From Rhodospirillaceae bacterium (GTDB taxonomy: Bacteria > Pseudomonadota > Alphaproteobacteria > SHVZ01), in NCBI GenBank assembly GCA_016792585.1, contig JAEULB010000026.1, positions 24,567 to 88,566 on the forward strand: a stretch of 64,000 bases of DNA. Reading direction: 5' to 3'. Below the pieces are notes generated by a model, which searched no databases, was not told the origin of the DNA, and saw only the letters and a program-made list of their open reading frames with translations. This document shows, one piece after another, positions 15,625 to 24,644 of the stretch (position 1 is its first letter; every line of letters begins with the position of its first letter). The position numbers and the translations under genes are program-made.

Positions 15625-17045
15625 CCGCGGCTCCCATTCATCTGCCCAAGGCGGCGGCCGATCCCTCGGCCGAGCTCGCGCGCTTCGCGGCGGCGGTCGG
15701 GTTCGGCGATCTCTCGCCGGCGGCGCTGCGGTCGGTGCAGGCCTCGATCCTGGACACGCTCGGCGTCGCCGTCGCCGGTGCGGCGCGCGGCACCGGCCAG
15801 GACAAGCTCGCGGGCCTCGTGCTCGCCGCCGGCGGTGCCGGCGAAAGCAGCGTCATCGGCCACGGCGCCAGGGCGCCGGCCTGGATGGCGGCGATGCTGA
15901 ACGGCGCGGTCGCCCGCGGCGTCAACTTCGACGATGGCCACGACGAAGGCTCGACCCATCCGAGTGCGATCGTGGTGCCGGCGGCGCTCGCGGTCGCCGA
16001 GCGCAAGGGGAAGGTCGACGGCAGGACGCTGATCGTCGCCGTCGCCGTCGGCAACGAGATCGTCTCGCGCCTCGGTCGCGCGCTCGCCCGCCGGCCGGAG
16101 GGAGTGCCGCTCGACAAGTGGTTCCTGACCTCGGTGCTGGGCGTGTTCGGCGCGACCGCCGCCTGCTGCCGGATCCTCGGGCTCGATGCCGAGGCGACGC
16201 GGAACGCCTTCGGCATCGTGCTGTTCGAGGCCGCCGGCACGCTCGAAGCCTTCTCGCCTTCGGGCCAGACCGCGATGGTGCGGGGCGTGGTCGGCGGATT
16301 CTCCGCGCGCGCCGCGGTGATGGCGTCCCTGATGGCGGAGGCCGGCATCACCGGCGTTCCCGACAGCTTCGACGGCCGCTTCGGCCTGTTCCCCGCCTTC
16401 TTCGACGGCAGGTACGACCGGAAGGCCTTGCTCGACGGTCTCGGGCGCGACTGGGCGCTCGAGGACATCGGCCTCAAGGCGTGGCCGACGGTCCGCTACG
16501 CCAGCTCCTATGTCGATGCCGCGCGCCGCATCGTCGAGGCGCATGACGTGAAGCCGGCCGAGATCGAGCAGATCCGCGTCCATGTCGCCGGTTACGCGGC
16601 GACGCGCTGCGAGCCGCTCGACCGCCAGCGCCGTCCGACCAACTACAACAACGCCGGGCACGCGACTCCTTACCTGGTCGCGGCGATGGTGGCGAGGCGG
16701 CGGCTGACGATCGAGGATCTCTCCGACCGGCTTGGCGACGCGGACGTGCTGGATCTCGCGCAGAAGGTGGTGCCGGTGCACGACCCGGCCTTCGGCGGCG
16801 ACAACCGCCTCGGGCCCGCCAAGGTGGTGATCCAGACGAAGGACGGCCGCCATCTCGAGCAGACGCTCAAGCACTGCTACGGCGACCCGCAGGACCCGAT
16901 GAGCCGGGACGACCTGGTCGCCAAGTTCCGCTCCTGCCTGGCGCTCCGGCGGACGCCGATCGCCGATATCGATGGGCTGCTCTCGATGCTGACCAACCTG
17001 CCCGGCGTCGCCGACGCCGGCGATCTCGCGAGGAGGCTCGCATGA
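15621..17045 (+). CDS. MmgE/PrpD family protein
   Basis: A 474-residue member of the MmgE/PrpD family (2-methylcitrate dehydratase, cis-aconitate decarboxylase, iminodisuccinate epimerase relatives). Conserved motifs are DTLGVAVAG, GAVARGVNFDDGHDEGSTHPSAIVVPAALA, LEAFSPSGQTAMVRGVVGGFSARAAVMASLMAEAGITG, and LKAWPTVRYASSYVDAA. There is no prpB, prpC or prpR nearby, so it is probably not a methylcitrate-cycle enzyme. Overlaps at both ends (ATGA) link it to the propeller gene and to the ABC permease, suggesting that it acts on the transported compound. Confidence 0.88.
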   Translation: MTAAPIHLPKAAADPSAELARFAAAVGFGDLSPAALRSVQASILDTLGVAVAGAARGTGQDKLAGLVLAAGGAGESSVIGHGARAPAWMAAMLNGAVARGVNFDDGHDEGSTHPSAIVVPAALAVAERKGKVDGRTLIVAVAVGNEIVSRLGRALARRPEGVPLDKWFLTSVLGVFGATAACCRILGLDAEATRNAFGIVLFEAAGTLEAFSPSGQTAMVRGVVGGFSARAAVMASLMAEAGITGVPDSFDGRFGLFPAFFDGRYDRKALLDGLGRDWALEDIGLKAWPTVRYASSYVDAARRIVEAHDVKPAEIEQIRVHVAGYAATRCEPLDRQRRPTNYNNAGHATPYLVAAMVARRRLTIEDLSDRLGDADVLDLAQKVVPVHDPAFGGDNRLGPAKVVIQTKDGRHLEQTLKHCYGDPQDPMSRDDLVAKFRSCLALRRTPIADIDGLLSMLTNLPGVADAGDLARRLA

Positions 17046-17851
17046 GCCGTCGCATGCAACGCGTGATCGCCGCCACCCGCGGCTGGCGCGACGGCATCAT
17101 CGGATTCACCGTGCTGTTCCTGGTGTGGGAGGTGTCGGCCCACGTCTTCAAGATCCCGAAATACATCCTGCCGCCGCCGACGGTGATCTGGGCCGACCTG
17201 ATGAAGCGCTATCCGCGCATGATCGACGCCGCGATCGCCACCACCAGCGAGATCGTGATGGGCTTCGCGATCGCGATCGTGGTCAGCATCCCGCTGGCGG
17301 TGATCGTCAGCTATTCGCGGCCGATCGAGCGGGCGATCTTCCCGATCCTGATCGCGCTGCAGATCATCCCCAAGATCGCGATCGCGCCGCTGTTCATCGT
17401 CTGGTTCGGCTTCGGCCTGATGCCGAAGCTGCTGCTGGTGTTCCTGCTGTCGTTCTTCCCGATCCTGGTCAGCTCGATCACGGGCCTCAAGTCGGTGCCG
17501 CGCGACATCCTCGATCTCGCGCGCTCGACCGGCTCGACCGAGCTGATGGTGTTCCGCAAGATCCGGCTCCCGCATTCGCTTCCGAGCATCTTCACCGGCC
17601 TCAAGGTGGCGGCGACGCTGGCTACGACCGCGGCGATCGTCGCCGAGTTCGTCGCCTCCGACCGGGGCCTCGGATACATGCTGCTCGAATTCAACGGCAA
17701 CCTCGAGACCGGCATGGTCTTCGCGACCGTGATCGGCCTCAGCCTGATCGGCATCGTTCTCTACGCGATGGTGGAGTTCGTCGAACGCAACGTCGTGTCG
17801 TGGCACGTCTCGCAGCGGGACGCGCCGGAAAAGCAATTGATCGGCTCATAA
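17042..17851 (+). CDS. ABC transporter permease (SsuC/TauC type)
   Basis: A 269-residue inner-membrane permease with about six helices and the BPD_transp_1 coupling motif region PRDILDLARSTGSTELMVFRKIRLPHSLPSIFTGLKVAATLATTAAIVAEFV. The type matches permeases for nitrate, taurine, alkanesulfonate and thiamine-precursor uptake. It overlaps the PrpD-like gene by ATGA and is followed by its binding protein and ATPase. Substrate unknown. Confidence 0.92.
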   Translation: MSRRMQRVIAATRGWRDGIIGFTVLFLVWEVSAHVFKIPKYILPPPTVIWADLMKRYPRMIDAAIATTSEIVMGFAIAIVVSIPLAVIVSYSRPIERAIFPILIALQIIPKIAIAPLFIVWFGFGLMPKLLLVFLLSFFPILVSSITGLKSVPRDILDLARSTGSTELMVFRKIRLPHSLPSIFTGLKVAATLATTAAIVAEFVASDRGLGYMLLEFNGNLETGMVFATVIGLSLIGIVLYAMVEFVERNVVSWHVSQRDAPEKQLIGS

Positions 17852-17865
17852 CAGGGAGGAAGATC

Positions 17866-18846
17866 ATGAAGCGCACACATCTGCTTGCTGCACTCCTCGT
17901 CACTGCCGGAAGCCTGCTCGGCTCGCCTGCGGCCAAGGCCCAGGACGCCGTGTCCTTCCGCCTCAACTGGTACCTGAGCGGCTGGATGGCGCCCTTCTAT
18001 TACGGCGCCCAGGAAGGCTTCTACAAAGCCGAAGGCATCGACGTGACGCTGTCCGAAGGCCGCGGCTCGGGTGCGACGATCCAGCTGATCGGCGCCAAGA
18101 CCGACATGTTCGGCTTCGCCGATACCTCGACGATGATGGTCGCGGTGACCAAGGACGTACCCGTCCGCTCGGTCGCCTCGATCCTCAACGTCAACGACGC
18201 CGGCGTGATCTCGCTCGCCGGCAAGGGCATCACCTCGATCAAGGACCTCGAGGGCAAGAAGATCGCGACCACGCCGGGCGACTCGACCACGGCGACCTTC
18301 CCGGCGCTGCTGGCGATCGGCAAGATCGACCGTTCCAAGGTCACGCTGGTGCAGGTCGATCCGACGGCGAAGCCGCTGGCGGTCATGGAAGGCCGTGCCG
18401 ACGCGCTTCTGGGGGGCGTCAGCGACCAGCCCTTCGTGATCCAGGCCAAGGGCTTCAAGACCGAGCACAAGACCTTCGCCGAGCTCGGCGTCAGCCTGCT
18501 GGGATTCAGCCTGATCACGCACAACGACCTGATCAAGGAGAAGCCGGATCTGGTCAAGCGCTTCGTCCGCGCCACCTCCAAGTCGTGGGAGACGGCGCGC
18601 GCGAATCCCGAGAAGGTGATGCCGGCGCTGAAGAAGGTGAAGTCCGACTTCGACACCGACCATGGCCTCGGTCAGCTGAAAGTGATGATCGCCCTGATGG
18701 ACACGCCCAATACCAAGGGCAAGCCGGCGGGCTATCATGCGGTGCAGGACTGGGACGCCAACCTGAAGCTCCTGAAGGAGTACCGCGACCTGCAGACCAG
18801 CCTCGCGCCGACCGCCTTCTTCACCAACGACTTCATCCCGCAATGA
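17866..18846 (+). CDS. ABC transporter substrate-binding protein (NMT1/SsuA-like)
   Basis: A 326-residue periplasmic protein. The Sec signal peptide ends AAKA-QDA at about residue 25. The NMT1/THI5-like fold is shown by VSFRLNWYLSGWMAPFYYGAQEGFYKAEGIDVTLSEG, GADTSTMM-like FGFADTSTMM, DLEGKKIATTPGDS and MEGRADALLGG. The ATG is preceded by a strong AGGGAGGA ribosome-binding site, which suggests higher expression than the coupled neighbours, as expected for a binding protein. The family binds small organic acids, sulfonates or pyrimidine precursors; the ligand here is unknown. Confidence 0.93.
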   Translation: MKRTHLLAALLVTAGSLLGSPAAKAQDAVSFRLNWYLSGWMAPFYYGAQEGFYKAEGIDVTLSEGRGSGATIQLIGAKTDMFGFADTSTMMVAVTKDVPVRSVASILNVNDAGVISLAGKGITSIKDLEGKKIATTPGDSTTATFPALLAIGKIDRSKVTLVQVDPTAKPLAVMEGRADALLGGVSDQPFVIQAKGFKTEHKTFAELGVSLLGFSLITHNDLIKEKPDLVKRFVRATSKSWETARANPEKVMPALKKVKSDFDTDHGLGQLKVMIALMDTPNTKGKPAGYHAVQDWDANLKLLKEYRDLQTSLAPTAFFTNDFIPQ

Positions 18847-19703
18847 ATGCAACCGAGCTTCGCCAAGAGGCTCCCGAGACGGGCGTGACGTCGGGACCCT
18901 GCGCCATCCACATCGACGGGGTGGCGCAGGTTTTCCGGCGCGACGACACCGAGACCCATGCGATCGAGAAGATCGACCTCTCGATCGCGGCGGGCGAGTT
19001 CATCTCGGTCGTCGGCCCGTCCGGCTGCGGCAAGAGCACGCTCATGCGGATCGTCTCGGGCCTGCTGGCGCCGACGACGGGCCGCGTGCTGATCGACGGT
19101 CGCCCGGTCAACGGGCCCTATACCGACCTCGGCATCGTCTTCCAGAGCCCCGTCCTGCTCGACTGGCGCACCATCCTCGGCAACGTGCTGCTGCAGGTGG
19201 AGCTTCGCCGCCGCTCGCCCGGCGACTATGTCGAGCGCGGGCACGCGCTCTTGGACGCGGTCGGGCTCGGCGACTTCCACGACCGCTACCCGCACGAGCT
19301 GTCGGGCGGCATGCAGCAGCGCGCCGCGATCTGCCGGGCGCTGATCCACGACCCGCCGCTCCTCCTGATGGACGAGCCGTTCGGCGCGCTCGACGCGCTG
19401 ACCCGCGAGCAGATGCGGATCGACCTCGAGGAGCTGTGGCTCTCCTCGCGCAAGACCGTGATCTTCATCACCCACTCGATCGACGAGGCGGTGCTGCTCT
19501 CCGACCGCGTCGTCGTCATGTCGCCGCGCCCGGGCAGGATCGAGCGGACGCTCACGATCGACCTGCCGAGGCCCCGCGGCCTCGAAGCCCGCCACCTGCC
19601 GCGCTTCACCGAGATCGTCGAGGAGATCACAGGGATCTTCCTCTCGCGCGGCGTGCTCCGGCGCGGCCGCTCGGCGCTCGCCGGCGTCAAGGCGAAGCGC
19701 TGA
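18843..19703 (+). CDS. ABC transporter ATP-binding protein (SsuB/TauB type)
   Basis: A 286-residue ABC ATPase with Walker A GPSGCGKST, Q-loop VFQSPVLLDW, signature LSGGMQQR, Walker B LLLMDEPFGALDALT and H-loop FITHSIDEA. The order and sequences match SsuB/TauB/NrtD-type ATPases. It overlaps the binding-protein stop by ATGA and completes a three-component importer with the preceding permease and binding protein. Confidence 0.95.
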   Translation: MNATELRQEAPETGVTSGPCAIHIDGVAQVFRRDDTETHAIEKIDLSIAAGEFISVVGPSGCGKSTLMRIVSGLLAPTTGRVLIDGRPVNGPYTDLGIVFQSPVLLDWRTILGNVLLQVELRRRSPGDYVERGHALLDAVGLGDFHDRYPHELSGGMQQRAAICRALIHDPPLLLMDEPFGALDALTREQMRIDLEELWLSSRKTVIFITHSIDEAVLLSDRVVVMSPRPGRIERTLTIDLPRPRGLEARHLPRFTEIVEEITGIFLSRGVLRRGRSALAGVKAKR

Positions 19704-19710
19704 GGAGGAA

Positions 19711-20514
19711 ATGGACGGCCAGCCGATCCTCGTCACCGGCGCTGCCGGCAAGATCGCGCGATACCTCCGGCCCAGGCTTGCCGAGCGCTTCGGCCGGCTG
19801 AGGCTTTCCGACCGGGTCGATCCCGGGCCGCTCGGCCCGGCCGAGGAGTCGTCGCTCTGCGAGCTCGCCGACTTTGATGCGGTCTCGCGCGCGGTCGAGG
19901 GTTGCGCCGCGATCGTCCATCTCGGCGCCTGCATCGTCGAGGAGCGGTGGGAGGTCATCCACGACTCCAACATCCTCGGTGCCTACAACGTGCTGGAGGC
20001 GGCGCGCCGCCACGGCGTGAAACGCGTGGTGCTGGCGAGCTCGGTGCATGCGGTGGGCTACCACCCGACGACGGCCAGGCTCGATGCCGGTGCGGCGGCG
20101 CTGCCCGATTCCTTCTATGGCGTCTCGAAGGTCGCGGCCGAGGGCCTCGCTTGCCTCTATGCCGAGAAGGCCGGCATGGATGTCGCGTGCCTTCGCATCG
20201 GCTCGGTGCTGCCGGAGCCGACCGAGCCCCGGCACCTCTCGACCTGGCTGAGCTACCCCGACACCGTGCGGCTGGTGATCGCCTGCCTGGAAGCGCCGAG
20301 GCTGGGCTACACGATCATGTATGGCTGCTCGGCCAACACGCGCTCGTGGTGGGACAATTCAGGCGCGCCTCATGTCGACTACAGGCCGGAGGACAACGCC
20401 GAGGACTACGCGGCGAAGATCCTGAAGGACGGCGACGCGCGCGATCCGAAGAGCCCGGAGACCATGTTCCAGGGCGGCTTCTTCTGCGCGCCCGGCTACG
20501 TGAAATGGGGCTGA
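19711..20514 (+). CDS. NAD-dependent epimerase/dehydratase, uronate dehydrogenase-like
   Basis: A 267-residue extended short-chain dehydrogenase with the glycine motif TGAAGKIA, a catalytic serine in LASSVHAVGYHP and a YGVSK active-site motif (YxxxK). The C-terminal block LSYPDTVRLVIACLEAP, GYTIMYGCSANTRSWWDN and YRPEDNAEDYA closely resembles uronate dehydrogenase, which oxidises galacturonate/glucuronate to aldarolactones. It begins 7 bases after the ATPase with a GAGGAGGAA ribosome-binding site, so it belongs to the same operon. Udh assignment is by motif memory, with the substrate open. Confidence 0.8.
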   Translation: MDGQPILVTGAAGKIARYLRPRLAERFGRLRLSDRVDPGPLGPAEESSLCELADFDAVSRAVEGCAAIVHLGACIVEERWEVIHDSNILGAYNVLEAARRHGVKRVVLASSVHAVGYHPTTARLDAGAAALPDSFYGVSKVAAEGLACLYAEKAGMDVACLRIGSVLPEPTEPRHLSTWLSYPDTVRLVIACLEAPRLGYTIMYGCSANTRSWWDNSGAPHVDYRPEDNAEDYAAKILKDGDARDPKSPETMFQGGFFCAPGYVKWG

Positions 20515-20515
20515 G

Positions 20516-21493
20516 CTAGGCCGCCACCCGGAGCTTCCGGCGCCAGGCGGAGGGCGGCACGCCGACCAGCTTCTTGAAGGCGCGGCTGAACGCGGCCTCG
20601 GAGCCGTAGCCGATCTCGGCGGCGATCTGCGCAATGTTGACGTCGCCGGCGCTCAGCATGCAGGAGGCGAGCTGCATCCGCCATTTCGAGAGGTAGAGCA
20701 TCGGCGGCATGCCGACGAGCTCTCCGAAACGCTCCGCCAGCACCGAGCGCGAGACGCCCACCTCGCGCGCCAGCTCCTCGATCGTCCAGTCGCGCGACGG
20801 GTTGCCGTGCAGAAGCGACAGCGCCTTGCCGATGAACGGCTCGCGGAGCCCTGCGAGCCAGCCGCCCTGATTTGGCGCCAGGTTCTCGATGTAGCGTCGC
20901 ACGACGACGATGAACATCAGCTCGGACAGGCGCGAGAGCACGCCTTCGCCGCCAGCGCGCTTGTTGGACGTCTCCGCCTTGGCGAGGCGCACGAACTGGC
21001 TGAGCCATCCCGGCTCCGATCCCTGGCGATCGGAAAGCTTGATCACCGGCGGCAGGTTGTCGAGCAGCGGGTTGAAGGGCTGCGCGTCGCAGGCGAGGAA
21101 GCCGCAGACGAGCTTCGCGGTCGTCGGCCCTTCGCCGTAGCTCACATGAAAAGGAAGCTGGCTGCTGACGACGCTGTCGAGCGCATCCTTCGCGACCGGG
21201 GTCGTGCGCATGCCCGGATGGCTCGAGAACACGTGTGGATCGCCGCGCGTAAAGACGATGACCTCGCCGGCCTCAACCAGCATCGGCTCCTCGCCGATGA
21301 TGTTGGTGTAGCACTGACCCTCGGTCACGATGTGCCAGGCGATCAGATGGCCGGCTCCCGGCAGCACCTTCGGCAGCACCTGGTCCTTGGTCGGCTGCTC
21401 GGCGACCCAGGGCGCGCGGGCGTTGACGTCGAAGTACGTCGCTCCGGTCAGCCGGATCGTCTTGAGCACATCGGAAAGCGCATCCGCCGCCAT
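20516..21493 (-). CDS. AraC family transcriptional regulator with cupin domain
   Basis: A 325-residue regulator. The N-terminal AraC-binding cupin domain (HLIAWHIVTEGQCYTNIIGEEPMLVEAGEVIVFTRGDPHVFSS) is followed by two HTH motifs near residues 225-315 (WTIEELAREVGVSRSVLAERFGELVGMPPMLYLSKWRM and IAQIAAEIGYGSEAAFSRAFKKLVGVPPSAWR). It is convergent with the uronate dehydrogenase-like gene (one base between stops) and divergent from a GFA-fold gene, the likelier target. Confidence 0.93.
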   Translation of the reverse strand: MAADALSDVLKTIRLTGATYFDVNARAPWVAEQPTKDQVLPKVLPGAGHLIAWHIVTEGQCYTNIIGEEPMLVEAGEVIVFTRGDPHVFSSHPGMRTTPVAKDALDSVVSSQLPFHVSYGEGPTTAKLVCGFLACDAQPFNPLLDNLPPVIKLSDRQGSEPGWLSQFVRLAKAETSNKRAGGEGVLSRLSELMFIVVVRRYIENLAPNQGGWLAGLREPFIGKALSLLHGNPSRDWTIEELAREVGVSRSVLAERFGELVGMPPMLYLSKWRMQLASCMLSAGDVNIAQIAAEIGYGSEAAFSRAFKKLVGVPPSAWRRKLRVAA

Positions 21494-21696
21494 TCGATCC
21501 CTCCGCCGGACGAGCGGTCAAGCCGGCCGGACGCCCGATCAACCGCTCAGAAAAATGCCGACGCCGCGTCAAGAACGGCGGACGTGCGGTCATTCGCGTG
21601 AACGGGCGCGGACCCTAGTTTATGCCCCATCGCGATGCAACCACCGCGAGCCGAGCCATCGGCACTCAGGGAAGAGATTGGAAGACAGGACGTTAG

Positions 21697-22119
21697 ATGA
21701 CTCACAAGGGAACTTGCTTCTGCGGTTCGGTCGAGATCGACGTGTCGGGCGCGCCCGAGGCGATGGGCTATTGCCACTGCAGTTCGTGCCGCTCCTGGTC
21801 GGGCGGACCGGTCAACGCCTTCACGCTGTGGAAGCCCGACGCGGTGAAGGTCACCAAGGGCGCCGAGCACGTGAAGACCTTCCAGAAGACGCCGCAGAGC
21901 CAGCGCCAGTACTGCGCCAAGTGCGGCGGCCACCTGATGACCAACCATCCGTCGTTCGGGCTGATCGACGTCTTCGCCTCGACCGTGCCGTCGGTCGCGT
22001 TCAAGGCCGGCGTCCACGTCAACTATGCCGAGACCGTGCTGCCGATGAAGGACGGGCTGCCGAAGCTGAAGGATTTCCCGGCCGACCTCGGCGGTTCCGG
22101 CCAGATCGTCGCAGAGTAA
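21697..22119 (+). CDS. GFA-fold (CENP-V/Gfa) zinc protein
   Basis: A 140-residue protein of the glutathione-dependent formaldehyde-activating enzyme/CENP-V family. Zinc ligands are visible as CFCG, YCHCSSC and YCAKCGGH. Despite the family name, most members have no proven formaldehyde activity, so only the fold is assigned. It is divergent from the AraC gene and leads a two-gene unit with a methyltransferase. Confidence 0.9.
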   Translation: MTHKGTCFCGSVEIDVSGAPEAMGYCHCSSCRSWSGGPVNAFTLWKPDAVKVTKGAEHVKTFQKTPQSQRQYCAKCGGHLMTNHPSFGLIDVFASTVPSVAFKAGVHVNYAETVLPMKDGLPKLKDFPADLGGSGQIVAE

Positions 22120-22132
22120 GGAGATACGTCGC

Positions 22133-22972
22133 ATGACCACCACCAACCTCACCACTGCTCCCGCCCCGGTCGTCGACCTCGTTGCGGTCAAGAGCCGCCA
22201 GCGCGCCGCCTGGGGTGCCGGCGACTACGCCGTGGTCGGCACCACGCTGCAGATCGTCGGCGAGACGCTCTGCGAGGCCGTCGACCTCCGCGCCGGCATG
22301 CGCGTCCTCGACGTCGCCGCCGGCAACGGCAACGCCACGCTCGCCGCTGCCCGGCGATTCGCCGAGGTCACCTCGACCGACTACGTGCCGGCGCTGCTCG
22401 AGCGCGGCCGCGAGCGCGCTGACGCCGAGCGCCTGACCGTGCAGTTCCAGGAGGCCGACGCCGAGGCGCTGCCGTTCAAGGACGCGAGCTTCGACGTCGT
22501 GCTCTCCACATTCGGCGTCATGTTCACCGCCAACCAGGCGCTGGCGGCGATGGAGCTGCTGCGCGTCTGCCGTCCGGGCGGCCGGATCGGCCTCGCCAAC
22601 TGGACGCCGGAGGGCTTCGTCGGACGTCTGTTCAAGCTGATCGGCCAGCACGTGCCGCCGGCGCCCGGCGTGAAGTCGCCGGCGCTGTGGGGCACCACCG
22701 CGCATCTCGAAACCCTGTTCGGCGCCGGCGTCTCGATCGTCGCCAAGAAGAAGGACTTCGTTTTCCGCTACCGTTCGCCCAGGCACTGGGTCGAGGTCTT
22801 CGGCAACTACTACGGCCCGATCGTGAAGACCCTGGCCGCAGTCAGCCCGGCCGGCCGCACCGCGCTCGAAGCCGACCTGATGAAGCTCATCGACGAGTTC
22901 GACGTCGCCAAGGACGGCACGCTGGTGATGCCGAGCGAGTATCTCGAAGTCGTGGTGACGAAGACGCGCTGA
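22133..22972 (+). CDS. SAM-dependent class I methyltransferase
   Basis: A 279-residue methyltransferase with motif I VLDVAAGNGNATLAAARR, motif II/III region VQFQEADAEALPFKDASFDVVLSTFGVMF and post-motif RVCRPGGRIGLANWTPEGFVG. The pattern is that of Methyltransf_11/UbiE-like enzymes; the substrate is unknown. It starts 13 bases after the GFA gene behind an AAGGAGA ribosome-binding site. Confidence 0.9.
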   Translation: MTTTNLTTAPAPVVDLVAVKSRQRAAWGAGDYAVVGTTLQIVGETLCEAVDLRAGMRVLDVAAGNGNATLAAARRFAEVTSTDYVPALLERGRERADAERLTVQFQEADAEALPFKDASFDVVLSTFGVMFTANQALAAMELLRVCRPGGRIGLANWTPEGFVGRLFKLIGQHVPPAPGVKSPALWGTTAHLETLFGAGVSIVAKKKDFVFRYRSPRHWVEVFGNYYGPIVKTLAAVSPAGRTALEADLMKLIDEFDVAKDGTLVMPSEYLEVVVTKTR

Positions 22973-22982
22973 CCCTTCGGGA

Positions 22983-23114
22983 CCCTCTCCCGCGTCGTAC
23001 GCGGGGGAGGGCAGGGTGGGGGCGAGCGAAGCGAGGGGCTCTTGATGGGTGAAGCACGACCGCGCTGACGCGCGGCCCCACCCCAACCCTCCCCGCCCTT
23101 CGGGCGGGAGAGGG
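22983..23114. repeat. REP/BIME-like palindromic intergenic element
   Basis: A GC-rich element between convergent genes. Its ends are perfect 11-bp inverted repeats (CCCTCTCCCGC at 22983-22993 and its complement at 23104-23114). Inside are two nested hairpins and an internal inverted pair, GGGGGAGGGCAGGGTGGGG matched on the right by CCCCACCCCAACCCTCCCC. A 20-base core at 23003-23022 recurs exactly at 54254-54273. This looks like a dispersed REP/BIME-type repeat that may also end transcription from both sides. Confidence 0.75.
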
Positions 23115-23147
23115 GGCGCGAGGCGAACTTCGCTTGAACTCAGGAAA

Positions 23148-24644
23148 TTAGGCCGTCACCCGCCGCCGCGCCGGCAGGGTCACCGTGACCGCCGTGCCGG
23201 CGCCGGGCGTGGAGGCGATGTCGAGCTCGCCGCCATGCAGCTCGGCCAGCGTCTTCGCCAGCGGCAGGCCCAGGCCCGTGCCGTCATGGGTGCGGGTCAT
23301 CGGGTTGGCGATCTGGCCGAACGGCGTCAGCGCCACCGCGATCTCGTCGCGGCTCATGCCGATCCCGGTATCCTTGACCGAGATTGCCAGCCGTCCCTCG
23401 GTATCGAGATCGGCGCGGACCGCGACCCGGCCGCCCGGCGGCGTGAACTTGACCGCGTTGGTGAGCAGGTTGGTCAGGATCTGGCGGAGCCTGACCGGAT
23501 CGGCGCGGAAGCGCGGCAGGTCGGCCGCGTACTCGGCACCGACCGCGACGTCGCCGATCCTGGCGCGGTCGGCGACCATGCCGAGGCATTCGCGGATGAC
23601 CGGCCCGATCTCGACCGGCTCGTCGCCGAGCCGCATGTCGCCGGACTGTATCCGGGCGGTGTCGAGCACGTCGGAGATCACGCCCAGCAGGTACTTGCCG
23701 GCCGAATGGATGTCGTCGAGGTACTGGCGGTAGCGGGGCGATCCCACCTGGCCGAACATCTCCTGGCGCATCACGTCGGCGAATCCCAGGATCGCATTCA
23801 GCGGCGTGCGCAGCTCGTGGCTCATCGTCGCGAGGAAGCGCGTCTTGGCGTGGTCGGCGCGCAGCGCCGCGTCGCGCATGCCGAGCAGCTGCGCTTCGCG
23901 CGCCTTGAGCTCGGTGATGTCGGTGATCAGCAGCATGGCGCCGCCGTCTGCCGTCCGTCGGTCGTCGATCAGCGCCCAGCGGTCGTTCGGCATCCTGACC
24001 TCGATCGAGGAGGCGGTGCGCCGGTGATGGGCGAGCCGCTCGGCATGCCAGCGCTCGCGCTCTTCCGGCTCCATCGGCAGACGGTCGGTGGCGCGCCGGC
24101 AAAGAGCCTGGAAGGTGGTGCCAAGCTCGGGCTCGACTCCGGTCAGCTCCGAGTAGAAGCGGCGAAACTTGGCATTGCACATCACCAGGCGGTCGTCGGA
24201 ATCGAACACGACGAAGGCGGACGACGAAGCCTCGATCGCGTCCTTCAGTTTGGATTCGGAGACGACCTCCTGGGTCACGTCCTGTCCGGTGCCGATATAA
24301 CCCAGGAAGCTGCCGTCGGCGGCGAAGCGCGGCTCGCCGTTGAGCTTGATGTGCTTGGTGACGTTGTTCGGGTAGTTGAGCCGGACCACGAAGCCCTTGA
24401 ACGACCGGCGCGCGGCGAGATCGTCGTGATGCTGGCGCCAGCGTCCGTCGGGATCTTCGCTCTGGCCCTGGCCGGTGCGGCTGGTGCCGACGATGTCCCT
24501 GATCTCGATCGGCAGGATCTCGGATGCCCGGTCGGAGAAGTAGGTGAAGCGGAGGTCCGGTCCCATCTCCCAGACATAGGCATCGAGCGCGCGCATCAGC
24601 GCCTCGAAGCGATCGCCGCTCGCCGGTTGGCCCTCGGTGGTCAC
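23148..24644 (-). CDS. PAS-domain sensor histidine kinase
   Basis: A 498-residue cytoplasmic histidine kinase with no membrane segment. PAS domain 1 spans about residues 10-125 ([21 protein letters not shown]) and PAS domain 2 about 133-248. The HisKA phosphoacceptor is His276 in [23 protein letters not shown]. The HATPase_c domain has N-box [17 protein letters not shown]1 VKDTGIGM and G2 [10 protein letters not shown]. The GTG start overlaps the gshB stop by four bases. No response regulator is adjacent. Confidence 0.93.
   Translation of the reverse strand: MTTEGQPASGDRFEALMRALDAYVWEMGPDLRFTYFSDRASEILPIEIRDIVGTSRTGQGQSEDPDGRWRQHHDDLAARRSFKGFVVRLNYPNNVTKHIKLNGEPRFAADGSFLGYIGTGQDVTQEVVSESKLKDAIEASSSAFVVFDSDDRLVMCNAKFRRFYSELTGVEPELGTTFQALCRRATDRLPMEPEERERWHAERLAHHRRTASSIEVRMPNDRWALIDDRRTADGGAMLLITDITELKAREAQLLGMRDAALRADHAKTRFLATMSHELRTPLNAILGFADVMRQEMFGQVGSPRYRQYLDDIHSAGKYLLGVISDVLDTARIQSGDMRLGDEPVEIGPVIRECLGMVADRARIGDVAVGAEYAADLPRFRADPVRLRQILTNLLTNAVKFTPPGGRVAVRADLDTEGRLAISVKDTGIGMSRDEIAVALTPFGQIANPMTRTHDGTGLGLPLAKTLAELHGGELDIASTPGAGTAVTVTLPARRRVTA

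Noticed and set aside
15009..17045. A 678-codon open frame covering the propeller and PrpD genes
   Set aside because: Only the part from the ATG at 15621 has family features; the upstream part is the out-of-frame reading of the Asp-box gene.
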